A DNA stretch of 20,429 nucleotides from JASFQI01 sp050115555 (lineage in GTDB: Bacteria; Desulfobacterota; DSM-4660; Desulfatiglandales; HGW-15), in assembly GCA_050115555.1 (NCBI GenBank), contig JASFQI010000047.1, positions 1-20,429 on the forward strand, read 5' to 3'. How positions within the stretch are numbered: the first letter of the stretch is position 1; each line of letters starts with the position of its first letter. The notes beneath the pieces were generated by a model that worked only from the letters and a program-made list of their open reading frames with translations, was not told the origin of the DNA and did no database searches. This document shows positions 14,444 to 20,429 of the stretch, piece after piece. The position numbers and the translations under genes are program-made.

Positions 14444-15322
14444 ATGGCGACTCTAAAGGATATTCTGCGGAAAATCGGTGCGGTGAAGAAGACGCAGCAG
14501 ATTACGCGTGCCATGAACATGGTGGCCGCGGCGAAGTTGCGCTCCACGCAGGGAAAGGTCGAGGCCTTTGATCCGTATGCTGCCAAGTTTGCCGAAGTCT
14601 TGGAAAACCTTGCCAGCCGGATCGACCCGGATATTCATCCTCTGTTGGTCAGGAAGGAAACCGTCAGCCGGGTAGAACTCCTGCATTTCTCTGCGGATCG
14701 AGGTTTGTGCGGAAGCTTCAATGCGCAGCTCCTCAACCGTGCGGAGCGATGGTTGAAGGAACAGCAGGGCGGGGGCGTGGATCCTTCCATGACGTTGGTA
14801 GGTCGAAAGGGGAGGGACTACTTCAAGAAGACGGACGTGGCGGTCACCGAATCCCACGTGCAGGTGTACGGCAAGATCGACATGGCGTTCGTCAACCAGA
14901 TGACCCGTCAGTTCACGGATCGTTTCCTGAACGATGAACTCGACGAAGTGTATATGATGTACACCCGTTTTGTCAGCATGGCGCGTCAGGAGATCACCCT
15001 GGTCAAGCTCCTTCCGGTTGAGCCGCCGCAAAAGGCGGCGGAAGAAGCCGAAACGCTCGCCGAGTACCTCTGCGAACCCGGTGCGGAGGAGCTCATGATC
15101 GATCTGCTGCCCAAGCACATCAGTGTGCAGATCTACAATGCATTTCTGCAGAATGAAGTGAGCGAGCACGCAGCCAGGATGGCGGCTATGGACAATGCGA
15201 CCAAGAACTGTAAGGAAATGATTCAGAGTTTGACGCTGGCATACAATAAGGCCAGGCAGGCGGCCATCACGGCGGAGCTGATGGACATCGTCGGCGGTGC
15301 TGAGGCGCTCAAGACGGCCTAA
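14444..15322 (+). CDS. atpG: ATP synthase F1 subunit gamma
   Basis: Gamma is the central rotating shaft of F1. The 292-residue product begins MATLKDILRKIGAVKKTQQI, followed by TRAMNMVAAAKLR, the canonical N-terminal helix. The middle Rossmann-like domain has FSADRGLCGSFNAQLL. The C-terminal helix contains HAARMAAMDNATKNCKEMI and LAYNKARQAAITAELMDIVGGAEAL. Length is normal. AGAAGGA lies about 5 bases before the ATG. It stands 103 bases after atpA and 35 bases before atpD. Confidence 0.97.
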   Translation: MATLKDILRKIGAVKKTQQITRAMNMVAAAKLRSTQGKVEAFDPYAAKFAEVLENLASRIDPDIHPLLVRKETVSRVELLHFSADRGLCGSFNAQLLNRAERWLKEQQGGGVDPSMTLVGRKGRDYFKKTDVAVTESHVQVYGKIDMAFVNQMTRQFTDRFLNDELDEVYMMYTRFVSMARQEITLVKLLPVEPPQKAAEEAETLAEYLCEPGAEELMIDLLPKHISVQIYNAFLQNEVSEHAARMAAMDNATKNCKEMIQSLTLAYNKARQAAITAELMDIVGGAEALKTA

Positions 15323-15357
15323 ACGTTTTCCCAGTAGAAGGAGGTCTTGAATATACC

Positions 15358-16770
15358 ATGAATGAGGGCAGAGTAATTCAGGTCATGGGTCCCGTTGTGG
15401 ACGTCGAGTTTGCAGAAGGAGAGCTGCCGTACATCCTGACAGCACTCCTGATCACAAATCCCGCCATCGACGATACCGAAGACAACCTCGTGGTGGAGGT
15501 GGCACAGCACCTCGGAGACAACGTGGTCCGGTGCATCGCGATGGATGTGACCGACGGTCTGGTTCGAGGCCAGGCCGCAAAGAACACGGGAAAGCCGATA
15601 CAGATGCCCGCAGGGGACCCCACGCTGGGACGCGTCCTGAACGTGGTGGGACGACCCGTGGATGGCCTGGGGCCGGTCAATGCCACAGAGTTCAGGCCGA
15701 TTCACCGGCACGCGCCGGGCTTCACGGAACAGGACACCTCGGTGAAGGTCCTGGAGACGGGCGTCAAGGTCATCGACCTCCTGGTGCCGTTTCCCCGGGG
15801 CGGCAAGATGGGGATGTTCGGCGGTGCAGGCGTCGGAAAGACGGTTGTCATGATGGAGATGATTCACAACATCGCCATGCAGCACGGCGGCATCTCCGTG
15901 TTCGCGGGGGTGGGGGAGCGAACCCGCGAGGGAAACGACTTGTACCTGGAGATGAAGGAATCCGGCGTGGTCGAGAAAGCGGCCCTGATTTACGGGCAAA
16001 TGACCGAGCCTCCCGGCGCCCGCGCCCGAGTAGCCCTGTCCGCCCTGACCGCGGCCGAGTACTATCGGGACGACAAGGGGCAGGACGTGCTTCTGTTCAT
16101 CGACAATATCTTTCGTTTCACCCAGGCTGGTCAGGAAGTGTCTGCAACCCTGGGCCGCATCCCTTCCGCTGTGGGGTATCAGCCGACCCTGGGAACCGAC
16201 CTCGGCGAGTTGCAGGAACGGATCACCTCGACCAACAAAGGCTCGATTACATCGGTCCAGTGCGTCTACGTCCCGGCGGACGACTTGACGGACCCCGCTC
16301 CGGCCACGACCTTTGCCCATCTGGACGGGACGGTCGTTCTCTCAAGGCCCATCGCGGAGCTGGGGATTTATCCGGCAGTGGACCCACTGGACTCCACCTC
16401 CCGCATCCTGGACCCGAACGTTATCGGGGAGGAGCACTACAGCGTATCTCGCGAAGTGCAGCAGATTCTCCAGAAGTACAAGGACCTTCAGGATATCATC
16501 GCCATTCTGGGCATGGACGAACTCTCGGACGAGGACAAGCTGACCGTGGCCCGCGCCCGGCGAATCCAGCGTTTTCTCTCTCAGCCGTTCCACGTGGCCG
16601 AAGTCTTTACGGGCACGCCAGGCAAGTACGTGACGGTGCAGGATACGATTCGGGGATTCCGGGAGATCATCGACGGCAATCACGACGACCTGCCCGAGGC
16701 GGCTTTTTACATGGTCGGGAACATTGAGGAGGCCAAGGAAAAGGCCGAAAGAATGGCGTCCGAATCGTAA
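15358..16770 (+). CDS. atpD: ATP synthase F1 subunit beta (catalytic)
   Basis: Beta carries the catalytic sites for ATP synthesis or hydrolysis. The 470-residue protein begins MNEGRVIQVMGPVVDVEF. It has Walker A GGAGVGKT at residues 155-162, and GERTREGNDLY with the catalytic glutamate context. Walker B is VLLFIDNIFRFTQAG, and the DELSEED-type loop reads DELSDED, in the sequence ILGMDELSDEDKLTVARARR. It ends with helical C-terminal segments. A strong AAGGAGGT lies about 12 bases before the ATG. It is flanked by atpG and atpC (16 bases downstream). Confidence 0.98.
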   Translation: MNEGRVIQVMGPVVDVEFAEGELPYILTALLITNPAIDDTEDNLVVEVAQHLGDNVVRCIAMDVTDGLVRGQAAKNTGKPIQMPAGDPTLGRVLNVVGRPVDGLGPVNATEFRPIHRHAPGFTEQDTSVKVLETGVKVIDLLVPFPRGGKMGMFGGAGVGKTVVMMEMIHNIAMQHGGISVFAGVGERTREGNDLYLEMKESGVVEKAALIYGQMTEPPGARARVALSALTAAEYYRDDKGQDVLLFIDNIFRFTQAGQEVSATLGRIPSAVGYQPTLGTDLGELQERITSTNKGSITSVQCVYVPADDLTDPAPATTFAHLDGTVVLSRPIAELGIYPAVDPLDSTSRILDPNVIGEEHYSVSREVQQILQKYKDLQDIIAILGMDELSDEDKLTVARARRIQRFLSQPFHVAEVFTGTPGKYVTVQDTIRGFREIIDGNHDDLPEAAFYMVGNIEEAKEKAERMASES

Positions 16771-16786
16771 GCAGAGGGGATGAAGC

Positions 16787-17194
16787 ATGGCGATGTTGCA
16801 TCTGGAAGTCGTGACACCGGAAAGGGTGCTCGTGAGCCGGGACGTGGACACGGTGGTCGCGCCTGGAACCGAAGGTGAGTTCGGGATCCTTCCCGGTCAT
16901 ATCCCGTTCCTTTCCGGAATCCTTCCCGGGGAGTTGCGGTACGAGGCCGAAGGCAAGAAGGAATACATGGCCGTGGTGGACGGATTTGCTGAAGTCTCCG
17001 AAGACCGCGTGTCCATCCTAGTGGATGCCGCTGAAAAGGCCATGGAAATTGATATCGAGCGGGCCAAAAACGCCATGGAGCGGGCCCGAGAAAGGCTTGC
17101 TCGGGAGCGGGGCGTAGAAGATGTGGATTTTACGCGGGCGGAGGCCGCGCTCAAGCGAGCGATGATTCGCCTCAAGGTGGCTGAAAAGGTCTAA
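16787..17194 (+). CDS. atpC: ATP synthase F1 subunit epsilon
   Basis: Epsilon sits at the foot of the central shaft and regulates hydrolysis. The 135-residue product begins MAMLHLEVVTPERVLVSRDV. Its N-terminal beta sandwich includes the signature GTEGEFGILPGHIPFLSGI, then VDGFAEVSEDRVSILVDAAE. A two-helix C-terminal domain follows (EIDIERAKNAMERARERLAR). It is the last gene of the operon, 16 bases after atpD, and is followed by a strong terminator at 17234-17266. Confidence 0.96.
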   Translation: MAMLHLEVVTPERVLVSRDVDTVVAPGTEGEFGILPGHIPFLSGILPGELRYEAEGKKEYMAVVDGFAEVSEDRVSILVDAAEKAMEIDIERAKNAMERARERLARERGVEDVDFTRAEAALKRAMIRLKVAEKV

Positions 17195-17233
17195 AGTACC
17201 AGCCTTTCCCAGAGGAACGGATTTTATATGGAC

Positions 17234-17266
17234 AAGGCAAGCCGGCAACGGCTTGCCTTTTTTATT
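17234..17266 (+). terminator. Rho-independent terminator of the atp operon
   Basis: Arms AAGGCAAGCC (17234-17243) and GGCTTGCCTT (17250-17259) pair perfectly over 10 bases around the loop GGCAAC. TTTTATT follows directly, so with the last two stem bases the T-run is six long before an A. It lies 40 bases after the atpC stop. This is the clearest terminator in the window. Confidence 0.95.
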
Positions 17267-17292
17267 GACTTTTAAAGGGTTCCAGATATTAT
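17265..17292 (+). promoter_or_regulatory. Strong promoter upstream of the zapB-like gene
   Basis: TTGACT (17265-17270, 5 of 6) is followed by 16 bases and TATTAT (17287-17292, 5 of 6). The -35 box overlaps the T-tail of the atp terminator, so the two units are packed end to end. Transcription would start near 17299, giving a leader of about 120 bases before the ATG at 17422. Confidence 0.7.
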
Positions 17293-17334
17293 GCAATTTT
17301 GGTGAAGAATGGATTTGAGTTAGGATTGACGAAC

Positions 17335-17412
17335 ACTTGGGGAAACCGTGCCGTTGTGTTCCCCGAGACATATTTACTGGGGCGTGAGGCTCCAAAAGGG
17401 AGTAAAGCCCAG
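17335..17412 (+). promoter_or_regulatory. Structured 5' leader of the zapB-like gene (two hairpins, second touching the ribosome-binding site)
   Basis: Hairpin 1 pairs CTTGGGGAA (ending 17344) with TTCCCCGAG (from 17359), 9 pairs with one U-G, around a 14-base loop. Hairpin 2 pairs CTGGG plus C (17377-17383) with GCCCAG (17407-17412), enclosing CTCC/GGAG (17390-17393 and 17399-17402). The 3' arm of hairpin 2 runs into the AGGGG (17411-17415) that serves as Shine-Dalgarno sequence for the ATG at 17422. Folding was done by eye. Confidence 0.45.
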
Positions 17413-17421
17413 GGGCGTAAG

Positions 17422-17658
17422 ATGGAAAAAGGTGAAGAACTGGATCAATTCGAAGTCTTGGAAGAGAAACTGGACGCGTTGATTGGCTATGTGGAGTCCC
17501 TGAAGAGGGAGAAAGACGTGCTGGCGGAGAAGATGCAGATTCAGGACGAAAAAATTTCCGACATGGCCCGTGAGATCGAAACGCTTCGTTCCGCCAGAGA
17601 TCAAGCCAAGCAGAGGATTGTCACACTACTGGAAAAGATAGAGCAAGTGGCCTTATAA
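17422..17658 (+). CDS. ZapB-like coiled-coil cell division protein
   Basis: This 78-residue protein is predicted coiled coil along almost its full length. It begins MEKGEELDQFEVLEEKLDAL, continues with SLKREKDVLAEKMQIQDEKI, and ends VTLLEKIEQVAL. Small coiled-coil proteins of this size directly upstream of zapA are usually ZapB-type factors that bridge ZapA to the FtsZ ring. The assignment rests on length, coiled-coil character and the zapA neighbour rather than on a sharp motif. The frame is open upstream to a GTG at 17299. I choose ATG 17422 because it has AGGGG about 6-7 bases upstream and the upstream residues are not coiled-coil-like. It has its own strong promoter and a structured leader. 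Confidence 0.7.
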   Translation: MEKGEELDQFEVLEEKLDALIGYVESLKREKDVLAEKMQIQDEKISDMAREIETLRSARDQAKQRIVTLLEKIEQVAL

Positions 17659-17831
17659 GCTTGGGAATAGAACACGACCCGTGATGGTTTCATGAATCGC
17701 CGGATGTGGGGGAGGATGGAATAGGTTCAAGTTCAAGCTTCGGAAATCCCTAGAAATAATGAAGAGATATCGTTTGCTTTGTCGAAAAGGGATACGACGC
17801 AACGGAGAACTTGGGCTTTTTGTCAAACCAT

Positions 17832-17869
17832 CCGCCCGGATCCGCATTCCATGATGGAAGCAGGGGCGG
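17832..17869 (+). promoter_or_regulatory. Nested hairpin just upstream of the zapA ribosome-binding site
   Basis: Outer arms CCGCCC (17832-17837) and GGGCGG (17864-17869) enclose TTCCAT (17847-17852) and ATGGAA (17854-17859), extended by GC/GC across an A/A-type gap. It ends 5 bases before the AGAGGTG (17875-17881) that precedes the zapA ATG. The rest of the 234-base spacer 17659-17892 holds nothing I can identify. Confidence 0.4.
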
Positions 17870-17892
17870 TCTCAAGAGGTGTAGCCGGATAG

Positions 17893-18171
17893 ATGCAGCC
17901 AGTACGTGTAACCATTCTGGACCGGGACTACCTGGTGCGCAGCCCGGACAGTGCAGAGGACGTGAAAAAGATTGCAGAGTACGTGAATCAGGTAGCCAGC
18001 GAGATCCGGGAGAATACCGAGGGCCTGAGTGAACGAAAGGCTGCGATCCTTACGGCCATGCACATCGCCGGTGAGTATTTTCAAGCGCTAAAGGGTCTGG
18101 ACGATAATAACGCCCAGGCGCGCCAGCGTATCAAGGCTATGATTTACGACATTGATACCGCCATGGGATAA
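17893..18171 (+). CDS. zapA: Cell division protein ZapA
   Basis: ZapA binds FtsZ and cross-links its filaments in the division ring. The 92-residue product begins MQPVRVTILDRDYLVRSPDS, the family's N-terminal beta-strand domain. It continues into a long helix (VKKIAEYVNQVASEIRENTE, then SERKAAILTAMHIAGEYFQA) that forms the dimer or tetramer coiled coil. Length and the V-x-I-x-(D/G)-x-x-Y start pattern are typical. AGAGGTG lies 11 bases before the ATG. It follows the ZapB-like gene and precedes the structured RNA region and rny. Confidence 0.9.
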   Translation: MQPVRVTILDRDYLVRSPDSAEDVKKIAEYVNQVASEIRENTEGLSERKAAILTAMHIAGEYFQALKGLDDNNAQARQRIKAMIYDIDTAMG

Positions 18172-18211
18172 TAAGGGCTCTTGCGGTTCAAGCATTAGGA
18201 GGATATCGGTA

Positions 18212-18470
18212 CGCGGCGAGGAGCCTGGGATTCAGGGTAGAACTTTGAATCGAGAGAATGGCTCAGGCGGGTTGGGACAAAAAGGATGACCAAGGCCTGA
18301 CCGGGTTGCGCTTCCGGTTGATCGTGTGCCTTGTACCCATACCTCTCGGTCCGAAAGAATGACGGTAATGGACGAAACCGAGATGAGGCACTTGAGGGCC
18401 ATTCCTTTGCGGTTCCTTGAGTGCATGTCTCCATTTCCATTCTGAGAGGCCGATCCCTTCCCCTGCCGCG
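18212..18470 (+). ncRNA. Candidate structured RNA between zapA and rny; possible 6S RNA
   Basis: Closing helix: CGCGGC, AGG and GGGAT (18212-18231) pair in order with ATCCC, CCT and GCCGCG (18453-18470), 14 pairs with small loops. Next, AGAATGG (18255-18261) pairs with CCATTCT (18437-18443). Inside lie hairpins TCAGGC/GCCTGA with nested TTGG/CCAA, ACCGG/CCGGT, GTGCCT/AGGCAC enclosing TCTCGGT/ACCGAGA, and GCACTTGAGG/CCTTGAGTGC (two G-U). Small-RNA placement after zapA is known for 6S RNA (ssrS). The closing stem with a large interior and a 3'-side hairpin resembles 6S, but about 260 bases is longer than usual and I recognise no diagnostic 6S sequence. Boundaries are those of the outer helix, not transcript ends. 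Confidence 0.45.
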
Positions 18471-18586
18471 CGTCGGCACGCCCCGGCAACATTATCCTGA
18501 CTGGTGCAGGGGTGCATCCTTTCCTTTCTCTTTCCTTGCCTGTTCATCCATTGCCCTTTGAGACCCATTGCGGGCTGTTTGTACCG

Positions 18587-18615
18587 TTGAAACCAGGATC
18601 CCTCGGCGCTGTAAC
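18587..18615 (+). promoter_or_regulatory. Candidate promoter for rny
   Basis: TTGAAA (18587-18592, 5 of 6) is followed by exactly 17 bases and then TGTAAC (18610-18615, 4 of 6). The implied start near 18622 leaves about 40 bases before the rny ATG. Spacing is ideal but the -10 box is mediocre. Confidence 0.45.
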
Positions 18616-18663
18616 CCGATGCAGGGCGAGTGCGGGATCAGCACATACAGAGAGGTGGCAGCG

Positions 18664-20226
18664 ATGACGACCATACAGATCATCCTCGGTAGTGGGGTTG
18701 GTGTGGTGGTTGGGTTCATGATCGGTTTTTGGACGAGAAAACGGATCGTTGAAAAACAAATCGAATCCATAAACGACTACTCCAAGAAGATCATCAATGA
18801 TGCACACAAGAAGGCGAAGACAATAAAGAAGGAGGCTATGCTTCGTGCCAAGGATACCCTCTATCAGATGAAGCTGGATTTCGAAAAAGACACCAATGAG
18901 AAAAAGGAAAAGCTTCAGCTGTTGGAAAAACGCCTGTTCACAAAAGAGGAAAACCTCGATAAAAAGATAGAACAGTGCGAAGCGAAGGACAAGCGACTGA
19001 TTACCCGGGAGAACCGGGTGGAGCAGATGGAAGGTGAACTCAAGGCCAAGGACGATGAGTTCAATGCACTCATCAAGGAGCAACGGGAGCAACTGGAGCG
19101 GGTGGCGGGATTATCCACCACGGAGGCCAAAGAAATCCTGCTGAAATCCCTGGAGGAAGAAGCCAAGCATGAGGCTGTGAAGACCATTCGCCGCATTGAG
19201 ACCGAAGCGAAGGAATCTGGGAAGCGCAAATCGCAGGAGATTATGGCCACGGCCATCAAGCGATATGCCGGAGATTATGTAGCCGAAAAGACGGTGTCCG
19301 TGGTGAACCTGCCGAGCGAGGAGATGAAGGGGCGTATCATCGGCCGGGAGGGCCGTAATATTCGTGCCATTGAGGCTGCTACGGGAATTGACCTGATTAT
19401 CGACGATACACCGGAGGCGGTCATTCTCTCGGGATTCAATCCGATCCGCCGCGAGGTGGCCAAGGTGTCCCTGGAGAGGCTGATCGAGGACGGACGCATC
19501 CATCCGGCCCGCATCGAAGAGATCGTTCAGAAGGTAGGAGAGGAGATTGACGCGGGCATCAAGGAAGCTGGGGAACAGGCCACGTTTGATGTGGGCGTTC
19601 ATGGCATCCACCCGGAACTTGTGAAGCTGATCGGTCGACTTCGATATCGCTCCAGCTATGCTCAGAATGTGCTTCAGCACTCGAGGGAGGTGAGCTTCAT
19701 CTGCGGGATGATGGCCTCGGAATTGGGCGTGGATGTGAAACGCGCGCGAAGGGCGGGGTTGCTGCACGACATCGGAAAGGCCGTGGATCATGAAGTAGAG
19801 GGTCCCCATGCACAGATCGGAGCGGAGCTCGCAAAGAAGTATGGTGAGTCCGCTGAGGTCGTTCATGCCATTGCTGCACATCACGAAGAGGTTCCCCCGG
19901 AGACCACCCTCGCGGTCCTGGTGCAGGCTGCGGACACCCTTTCCGGTGCTCGTCCCGGTGCTCGTCAGGAAATGCTCGAGTCCTATGTCAAACGCCTCGA
20001 GGATCTCGAGAAGATTGCACTTTCCTTTCGAGGCGTGAGCAAATCTTACGCCATTCAAGCGGGACGTGAGATCCGTATCATGGTGGAAGGGGATGCCGTC
20101 ACGGATGACGAAGCCTTTATGCTGTGTTCGGACATTGCAAAGAAAATTGAAAAGGAGCTGACGTATCCCGGGCAGATCAAGGTGACGGTGATTCGAGAAG
20201 TTCGGGCGGTCGGCTATGCAAAATAG
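18664..20226 (+). CDS. rny: Ribonuclease Y
   Basis: RNase Y is a membrane-anchored endoribonuclease that initiates mRNA decay. From ATG 18664 it has 520 residues, the normal length. Order: a transmembrane helix at about 4-24 (IQIILGSGVGVVVGFMIGFW), a long charged coiled coil to about 200, then the KH domain. That domain reads PSEEMKGRIIGREGRNIRAI, with GxxG at 227-230. The HD domain has the metal-binding LLHDIGKA with His368 and Asp369, the same positions as in B. subtilis RNase Y, and later HAIAAHHEEVPPET. It ends with the family C-terminal region (YPGQIKVTVIREVRAVGYAK). The frame is open upstream to 18568, but GAGGTG at about 18651-18656 and the membrane-helix start favour 18664. Confidence 0.97.
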   Translation: MTTIQIILGSGVGVVVGFMIGFWTRKRIVEKQIESINDYSKKIINDAHKKAKTIKKEAMLRAKDTLYQMKLDFEKDTNEKKEKLQLLEKRLFTKEENLDKKIEQCEAKDKRLITRENRVEQMEGELKAKDDEFNALIKEQREQLERVAGLSTTEAKEILLKSLEEEAKHEAVKTIRRIETEAKESGKRKSQEIMATAIKRYAGDYVAEKTVSVVNLPSEEMKGRIIGREGRNIRAIEAATGIDLIIDDTPEAVILSGFNPIRREVAKVSLERLIEDGRIHPARIEEIVQKVGEEIDAGIKEAGEQATFDVGVHGIHPELVKLIGRLRYRSSYAQNVLQHSREVSFICGMMASELGVDVKRARRAGLLHDIGKAVDHEVEGPHAQIGAELAKKYGESAEVVHAIAAHHEEVPPETTLAVLVQAADTLSGARPGARQEMLESYVKRLEDLEKIALSFRGVSKSYAIQAGREIRIMVEGDAVTDDEAFMLCSDIAKKIEKELTYPGQIKVTVIREVRAVGYAK

Positions 20227-20321
20227 CGGGTTCAGACCCGATTCCTACCTCATTCCAGAGGCCGGATTGTGCTGCACGCTGAGCAAGAAGAACCAACGGC
20301 CGGGAGGATCGGCGGCGTGGT

Positions 20322-20429
20322 ATGGACCGAACTCTTTTTGACCAGAACGGAAAACCGGTGGCCTACCTCCATACGGATTACCACGGAAGTATTTTCCTCT
20401 GGGACGGGATTGCCGTGGCGTACCTGGAC
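20322..20429 (+). CDS. Small beta-flower-like protein, partial (runs off the right edge)
   Basis: The 36 visible residues begin MDRTLFDQNGKPVAYLHTDY and continue through SIFLWDGIAVAYLD. The pattern is a repeated unit of the type (F/I)xxxxGxxVAYLxxD, seen twice. This resembles the short repeats of 4-fold beta flower proteins, which are small, all-beta and of unknown function. A GGGAGG at about 20303-20308 lies some 13 bases before the ATG, which is long. Only the N-terminal part is visible, so both start and family are tentative. It stands 95 bases after rny, where many other bacteria have the ymdB phosphodiesterase gene. Confidence 0.5.
   Translation, partial: MDRTLFDQNGKPVAYLHTDYHGSIFLWDGIAVAYLD

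Larger units (their letters stand above)
18172..18663 (+). other. Gene-free, RNA-structured spacer between zapA and rny
   Basis: These 492 bases contain no convincing protein gene. Open frames on the minus strand here show no recognisable protein character. The left and middle parts fold into many complementary arms (see the ncRNA entry). A second helix CCCCTGC/GCAGGGG (18460-18466 and 18506-18512) is followed by a pyrimidine-rich run. The right part carries a candidate rny promoter at 18587-18615. Confidence 0.6.

Noticed and set aside
12565..14586. 673-codon open frame on the minus strand opposite atpA
   Set aside because: It mirrors atpA codon by codon in GC-rich sequence, shows no family character and is interrupted by nothing except composition. 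It is a shadow of the coding strand.
15319..16727. Long minus-strand and alternative-frame open frames over atpD
   Set aside because: AtpD is unambiguous here, and the other frames are low-complexity Arg/Pro/Gly-rich shadows.
17299..17421. Upstream extension of the ZapB-like frame to a GTG
   Set aside because: The added 41 residues are not coiled-coil-like, and this stretch looks like an untranslated structured leader directly after the predicted transcription start.
18195..18568. Three overlapping minus-strand frames in the zapA-rny spacer
   Set aside because: None has a recognisable protein character, and the region is dominated by inverted repeats that fit an RNA better.
20227..20240. 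Small hairpin CGGGT-TCAG-ACCCG right after the rny stop codon
   Set aside because: A 5-base stem with no following T-run is not enough for a terminator.
1..20429. tRNA genes, CRISPR arrays, insertion sequences and defence genes
   Set aside because: No repeat-spacer pattern, transposase-like frame, terminal inverted repeats or tRNA cloverleaf was noticed on either strand. All long frames are explained by housekeeping genes or their shadows.

Overview
This window is a housekeeping stretch of a Gram-negative bacterial chromosome. It most likely comes from a member of the Desulfobacterota, possibly a relative of Syntrophobacter. The pointers are a high-GC background (about 60% where I counted), a split ATP synthase operon with paired b' and b subunits but no a or c subunit, a bactofilin between rodA and the ATP synthase genes, and the zapB-zapA-structured RNA-rny order. 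The lineage is an inference from layout and protein character, not from a search.

Layout. On the minus strand, positions 1-4319 hold the conserved cluster rpmH-rnpA-yidD-yidC-jag-mnmE. It covers ribosomal protein L34, RNase P protein, two membrane-insertion factors, a KH/R3H RNA-binding protein and a tRNA-modifying GTPase that runs off the left edge. A near-consensus promoter drives it from 4411-4383. A 330-base divergent spacer containing an 18-base perfect palindrome and a nested hairpin separates it from the plus-strand genes. Those begin with the rod-shape (elongasome) cluster mreB-mreC-mreD-mrdA(PBP2)-rodA, followed by a bactofilin. Next comes the F1/peripheral-stalk ATP synthase operon (atpF'-atpF-atpH-atpA-atpG-atpD-atpC) with its own promoter. 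It ends in a textbook Rho-independent terminator at 17234-17266. A second strong promoter overlaps the terminator tail and leads through a structured leader into a ZapB-like coiled-coil gene and then zapA. A 492-base gene-free region follows, which folds on paper into a multi-helix RNA and is a 6S RNA candidate by position. After it come rny (RNase Y) and the start of a small beta-flower-type protein at the right edge.

How the genes work together. The minus-strand cluster links ribosome and RNase P biogenesis to membrane protein insertion. The mre/mrd genes encode the MreB-guided machine for lateral-wall peptidoglycan synthesis. The bactofilin is another cytoskeletal scaffold. The atp genes encode the catalytic head and stator of F-type ATP synthase; the membrane rotor and a subunit must be encoded elsewhere. 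ZapB and ZapA belong to the FtsZ-ring stabilising system, and RNase Y to mRNA turnover.

No defence system, mobile element, CRISPR array or tRNA was seen. The less ordinary signals are RNA-level and compositional: structured leaders, mutually exclusive helices upstream of rny, an intercistronic hairpin in mreBC, and a sharply AT-rich patch at the 5' end of jag.
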